DNA of 64,000 nucleotides from Ctena decussata (taxonomy: Eukaryota; Mollusca; Bivalvia; Lucinida; Lucinidae). The notes under the pieces are model-generated. The model was given only the letters and a program-made list of their open reading frames with translations, did no database searches and was not told the DNA's origin. Each line of letters begins with the position of its first letter. Within the stretch, counting starts at the first letter, position 1. The position numbers and the translations under genes are program-made. Shown here piece after piece: positions 59,376 through 64,000 of the stretch. The stretch lies in contig OZ022502.1 of the NCBI GenBank assembly GCA_963989385.1, positions 2,324,501 to 2,388,500 of the forward strand, read 5' to 3'.

Positions 59376-59559
59376 GTAAGTACAAGATTGGCACTTTTTG
59401 CACTTGTTTTTGTTATTATGCTTATTAACTATATTTTACAAATTTGATTTTTAAGGCGTGGGTCGGACAGATAAAGGGGAATTATTGAAACACGGCAGAC
59501 GAAATAAGTCTAAGAGGAAAACCTTTCTCTTAAAATCAGTGCAATATGTAAAACGGATA

Positions 59560-59836
59560 AAGATTTCTCGTGGCCTAGTGGCCGTAGGGGCATGGATGTA
59601 AGTGGCAGGATGGGTAGGGGTTAGAGACTCACTGTATCTAAGACAGATTATAGCGCACCCCTCTGCTGTTGCTGCATTTTCCTCTCCTAATTCGAAAAAG
59701 GTACCCATTTATTGCAAGGTTGACAGAAAGCGAAAAAGGTTTCCAGTCGCCGGTTGGCCGAACCCGTGTCCAAACCTACGCCCTTCTGCACCATAGCCCA
59801 GTGTCTCTAACGACTCGACCACAGCGTCTCTCTAAT
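59560..59836 (-). mobile_element. tRNA-derived SINE (family 3)
   Basis: On the minus strand: head GACGCTGTGGTCGAGTCGTT, B-box region ACACGGGTTCGGCC, body AATGGGTACCTTTTTCGAAT, TTAGATACAGTGAGTCTC and CCCCTACGGCCACTAGGCC. Closely related to 53041-53320. It lies in the first intron of the paralogous gene if that gene is real. Confidence 0.8.
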
Positions 59837-59849
59837 CAATAAAATTTTA

Positions 59850-59900
59850 AGCAAATAATAAATAAATAAATAAATAATAATAATAATTAAAAAATAATTA
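59850..59900. repeat. AATA simple repeat
   Basis: AAATAAATAAATAAATAATAATAATAATT. Confidence 0.8.
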
Positions 59901-60955
59901 TTCATTATAACCCCTACCCCCGCCACCACGTAATAACGTAATAAAACAAATATTCACACAGACATTCAGTGTAAACTTTGATGCTTTAATACATATTAAC
60001 CTGCTGCGTGACCTAGAGTGAATTGGTATTAGACAAATGGTTGACATCCAAATTTCGCGCGGATCCAAGACAGCATAGATTGATCATTGTCATACAAATT
60101 TCATGAAGGCAAGATCCTAATACATCAAATTACAAACTACAGATACTGTTTTTACATTGTTTTATAAAGAAGGAAACGGCATTCGTAAACGATAAAATTA
60201 TGGATTTAACTGTCTCGCTTTTTATGACATTGGCAAGGGCCGTTCTCCTTAAGAAACGCAATGATGCTTTCCGAAGTGAGTGCACTCAATTCAGAATATT
60301 TCAGGGTTCAAATGAATGTTTTTGCCGATGCGAAATAGTGGTCTAGACCCAATAGTCCTTTATGCCATAAGTCACATGACCTGTGTTGTAGCTGAATATT
60401 GTTAACTGAATATTCATCTATCAATATAAAACAAGTTTTGTTTTTTACAAACAACTTTCCTCACCGTTAGCAACAAATTTTACTGGCGACCATATCACCT
60501 CTGGATTGTCATGACGTTTGTAGCTGATGAACGCTTAGAAAGGACGTCCTCAATCAGCTTGCAGGTGTGGTCACCAAATAGAATTGACTTCCCGCTGAGC
60601 GCACAACATTAAATCAAGCATTGAAACAGTGTTAATACAACGTGATGACGATGGATCCATGTTGATTCAATGTTGTGTGCCTGCTAGGCTGTGTTTAGAA
60701 ATGTTTCGGCACTTAATGATACTACAATATCGTGTCCGTATTTATCCTTTCTAGTACTTGTGGATCTGATCAGTTGTTGACGAACTGCCAAGGAAATCCG
60801 CAAGAAGGATCAAAGGTCAAAAGAAAACACTAGACCGCCGTAGCGGTGAGGATTAATCTAACCCAGATTGCCGATCAACAGCTAGCTTCAGTGTTAGATT
60901 TAAAAGATGAAAAGTCTGAGATACTAAGGATCAAACCCTGCAGCCAGCTGTAAAG
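59900..60955. other. No recognised feature
   Basis: A possible acceptor CCTTTCTAG at 60747-60755 precedes a short open frame, but its phase does not fit the exon at 59312. Confidence 0.35.
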
Positions 60956-60959
60956 TAAA

Positions 60960-61145
60960 AATATAGGCAATGATCAGGAATTAATGCAATCAAAACCCAC
61001 ATCCCGCTCCCAAAACCAATAGGGAAAGAAGCAAACACACACACACACATGGAAAACTGACACAAGTTCACGAAAGACACGCAAGGTAAACCAAATGAGC
61101 AGCTCTTTCCCTAACAGGTGGTCTTTAAGCTACCCTAATCAAAAA
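60960..61145 (+). repeat. Dispersed repeat, same family as 31985-32165
   Basis: GCAATGATCAGGAATTAATG, AATGAGCAGCTCTTTCCC and AGGTGGTCTTTAAGC in the same order. Confidence 0.5.
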
Positions 61146-61199
61146 CAACATCAACATCTATTTTTTTTTATCTATTTTACATTCCTCGTAACATGTAGA

Positions 61200-61665
61200 A
61201 ACAAAGTTAAGTTTCGATGTCATTGTCTCACAAGGCACATGCTCGTTCTTCTGAATGTGCTCTCTGTTCTTGAAGAAACTCTTTAAGATTTTAATTTTAC
61301 TTCACTGCAGCTGGTGTTGTGCCGTTTTCCCCGTATACCATCCATAGTGAAGATTATATTTTATTTCGTCCTTTGCGATCAGAGGATATATTCTGAGAAA
61401 CCTGAAATTTTAGACTGGTTTAGACTCTTATTCTAAATAAGCGTCTTTTATATTATTTGGACCTTTTTGATACTAATCAGTCTTTGAATCGACTGCCCAC
61501 TTAAACTAAAGAAATAACAATATGCTTTTCTCCGGTTTTATCACCTGAAAATGTCAGGGTCAGTGATGAGGCTTTATTAGCCGAAACTACGTTGTCTGGC
61601 CTATGCTTCTTCTTCTGAATGTGTTCTTGCCTTGAAGTAACTCCTTTTAAAAGCTTTTAATTACA
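61200..61665 (+). mobile_element. Small direct-repeat-flanked element, same family as 15607-16058
   Basis: CACTGCAGCTGGTGTTGTGCC, then CATCCATAGTGAAGATTATA, GATCAGAGGATATATTCTGA and TGAGGCTTTATTAGCCGAAA follow the order of the 15.6-kb copy; diverged direct repeats lie at both ends (CTTCTTCTGAATGTG type). Confidence 0.55.
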
Positions 61666-62194
61666 ACAGCGCTCTTATTACTGATAGACATTCAGTGAAT
61701 CAAAAATACAGATATTTTTCCACAGCCACAAATTGCTTCCAAAGGTCTATCTTTTCATAATTAATTTTCCTTGAAAATATTCTTTTAATGATACGACTTT
61801 TATCTGGCTGTTCAGAAAGTTGAGAAAATGCATGATTTTAAGTTTGCCGTAAGAGTAACTGCAAACCGTCTCAATTATATGACATATGGTATTCCATATG
61901 GACTGTCCATCTAGATCGAGGATGAGGGTAATTTAGAATATGTTTACACAGGTCTGTACCTTGTTAAGGGGGTAGTGTCTGTACTTGTAAGCGCAAAATT
62001 ACTTCATACTTATCAGTGTTTGATTAAAGCAGTATCACTCACTAATAAATCAATACCGGTTGATTTAACAGATGGACGGATATTATTGTTATCTTATTGT
62101 TGCTATCTTATTGTTGGTATGGATTTAACTCATCTGCTTCGTGTGTAAATATAATTTTTTGCATCCGGCCTTTAACATTCGAGCACATTTCGGG

Positions 62195-62400
62195 TTTAAG
62201 ACACCAGTAATCTTTTGCTGACCGTTCCAAGGCGGTACTTCTGTTGTGGTTCCTCTGTGTGACTTGTTGTTACCTTGTCTTTCGTCTCCAGCAGCCTGGT
62301 CACTTGAATTGCTGCCAATCCTCTTTTCTGTTTCATTTTGAAATTCTAAATATAAAATAGGTAAAAGTAGATATCGCTGCTGTTTTGATTATATTACCGA
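62195..62400 (+). repeat. Dispersed repeat, ACCGTTCCAAGGCGGTA family
   Basis: GTAATCTTTTGCTGACCGTT, CCAAGGCGGTACTTCTGTTG and GATATCGCTGCTG match 32692-32880. Confidence 0.6.
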
Positions 62401-62742
62401 GCTCAAAAGTAGCCATAAGGCCACCAATCGTGCTTTTTGGTTCGTAAACCAAAACCAAAGCATGTACATATATGAAACAATATATTCAGCGTCAATGAAA
62501 ACGCACCAGTCTTATAATGTCATATTTTGTTTAAATACAATGATAATTCTATTACGCCCATGATGTCATTTTGCTTAAAGCTACGCTGTGAGTTTGTGAC
62601 GTAACGTAAGCTCTATAATCAAGAAAACGGATTTCCAGCATAATTTCACAAGGCAGAAATTTCTCAATGATGGATTTTACTATAGTATAGATAGCCTATC
62701 AAATCGCCATAGAAGAGAGATCGAGACCGCCGAATGCAATGA

Positions 62743-63076
62743 AGTGACGTGGATTCGAACGTCACTATATTGGCATGTTCATCAAACAACGGACAGACAC
62801 AAGTAGCTTACGGTAAATGTGTTACTTTTTTACAACCTAAAATGCTGAAATCATTAGTAGAAAATGAATTTCAGAAGTTTTGTGGGCGAACTTTAACAAT
62901 TTTCCAACCCGAGCATGACGTCACATGGACAAGCCGAACCGCGTCAGAATTCCATGACGGAAAAGTGGTTTTATGTCAACAGACCTGCCAAAAACTATTC
63001 ATTTGCAATCCAGTGTCTGGCAGAGCACAAAATATGGATTTAAATTTGTCCTTTGATATCGACAGTTTTCAAATAC
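62743..63076 (+). CDS. Unassigned exon-like ORF with strong splice donor
   Basis: An open frame of about 111 codons follows a stop at 62740-62742 and ends at CAAATAC|GTAAGT, a strong donor in phase 1, the phase used by the receptor exons. The peptide is cysteine-bearing (GKCV, KFCGR, VLCQQTC, LFICN) with balanced composition and looks coding. No family was recognised, and it does not align by eye with the CUB-like exon. The acceptor is the weak point: AG at 62743-62744 gives phase 2, and AG at 62806 would give phase 1 but lacks a pyrimidine tract. It may be an exon of the gene starting at 59312, of another gene, or a decayed exon. Confidence 0.4.
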
Positions 63077-63122
63077 GTAAGTACTGACGTCACACTTGAT
63101 AGCCTCCATTGATAAACAAAAT

Positions 63123-64000
63123 TATGTCCCCCCACCAAAGGTGAGGAGGGACATATTGTTTTCAGTGCGGATCTCTTCGGCGTCGGCGTCAGCGTCGGCG
63201 TCGGCGTCGGCGTGACAGATTCAATGGATAAAATTTCACCAAACCAATGGATGGAATTTCACCAAACTTGCATGGATATATCATTGGGACAAACTTATGA
63301 GCTGATTAGATTTTGGTGACCTTGACAACATTTTCAAGGTCACAGGAGGACTTAGATGACATTTTCTTGTATGCGCGATATCTCTTGAACCAATAAATGG
63401 AATTTCACCAAACTTGCATGGATACACCATTGGGACAAGTGTAAGAGCTGATTTGATTTCATTTTCAAGGTCACTGGATGACAATTTCTTGTACCCAATT
63501 TCTTGTATGCGCGATATCTCTTGAACCAATAGATGGAATTTCACCAAACTTGCATGGATATATCATTGGGACAAGTGTAAGAGCTGATTATATTTTGGTG
63601 ACCTTGACCACATTTTCAAGGTCACTGGAGGACTGAGATGACACTTTCTTGTACCCACTACATCTCCTGAACCAATGAACGGAATTTCACAAAACTTGCA
63701 TGGATACATTATTGGGACACGTTTTTGAGCTGATTAGATTTTGGTGACCTTGACCTCATTTTCAAGGTCATTGGAGGACTTTGATGACAATTTTTTGTAC
63801 CCACTATATCTCCTGAACCAATGGATGGAATTTTACCAAACTTTCCTGGATACATGATTGGGACAAGTTTATGAGCTGTTTAGATTTTGGTGACCTTGAC
63901 CTTATTTTAAAGGTCACTGGAGGACTAACATGGAAATTTCTTCTACCCACAATATCACTAGTTTAAGAGCTGAACAAAATTTTGGTGACCTTGACCTCAT
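63123..64000 (-). repeat. Tandem-repeat element F, ~145-bp monomers, runs off the window
   Basis: Left boundary hairpin TATGTCCC...GGGACATA (63123-63155), then a GGCGTC hexamer run (63179-63215) in the place taken by CCGTCCGT in the other arrays, then monomers marked by GGAATTTCACCAAACTTGCA at 63252, 63399, 63535, 63681 and 63825 (periods 136-147). Each has GGTGACCTTGACC or a variant and CAAGGTCACTGGAGGAC. Continues past the window end. Confidence 0.8.

Noticed and set aside
60756..60836. Exon 2 of the paralogous receptor gene after the CCTTTCTAG acceptor
   Set aside because: Joined to the exon at 59312 it gives an early stop; the open frame is in the wrong phase.

Overview
The window looks like nuclear DNA of a mollusc, most likely a bivalve. 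It is AT-rich, has one spliced protein gene with large introns, and is packed with repeats: degenerate LINEs, a Penelope-like element, several tRNA-derived SINEs, fold-back DNA elements and many arrays of 140-330 bp monomers bounded by ACGGACGG-type runs and hairpins. There is no bacterial-style gene order, operon, CRISPR array or convincing intact tRNA or rRNA gene. The taxon is inferred from this repeat style and from the receptor architecture; no database search was possible.

Main gene: by joining splice sites with matching phases I reconstruct a six-exon plus-strand gene (19503-30620, 475 residues). It encodes a single-pass type I membrane protein: signal peptide, small cysteine-rich CUB-like ectodomain, Ser/Thr-rich stalk, one transmembrane helix, and a 213-residue cytoplasmic tail with ten tyrosines in ITIM-like and related settings. 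A TATA box lies 80 bp upstream of the ATG. A second copy of the promoter and signal-peptide exon lies at 59223-59375, so the receptor belongs to a locally duplicated family. An exon-like ORF (62743-63076) downstream of that copy ends in a strong donor but is not recognised.

Layout. 1-3.7 kb: dispersed repeats and a spaced short-motif repeat. 3.7-4.65 kb: mariner-type MITE. 4.87-6.8 kb: decayed LINE. 8.2-10.3 kb: 145-bp tandem array. 12-15 kb: SINE, dispersed repeats, Penelope-like remnant with GIY-YIG. 15.6-19 kb: a direct-repeat-flanked element, then a large fold-back element split by a 5'-truncated LINE. 19.4-31.3 kb: receptor gene, with repeats in its introns. 31-37 kb: hairpin elements, a second mariner-type MITE and SINEs. 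37.6-41.2 kb: tandem arrays. 41.2-43.6 kb: minus-strand LINE with nearly complete reverse transcriptase. 44.5-44.9 kb: GC-richer hairpin segment. 46.2-47.75 kb: candidate solo LTR. 48-50.8 kb: more arrays and SINEs. 53.0-54.8 kb: a SINE, then a ~320-bp array carrying perfect oestrogen-response-element palindromes. 55.0-55.9 kb: fold-back element with a perfect 8-bp target duplication. 56.3-57.0 kb: a further inverted-repeat element. 59.2-59.4 kb: paralogous first exon. 63.1-64 kb: another array running off the window.

Most of the remaining open reading frames are chance frames or shadows of repeats and are not annotated.
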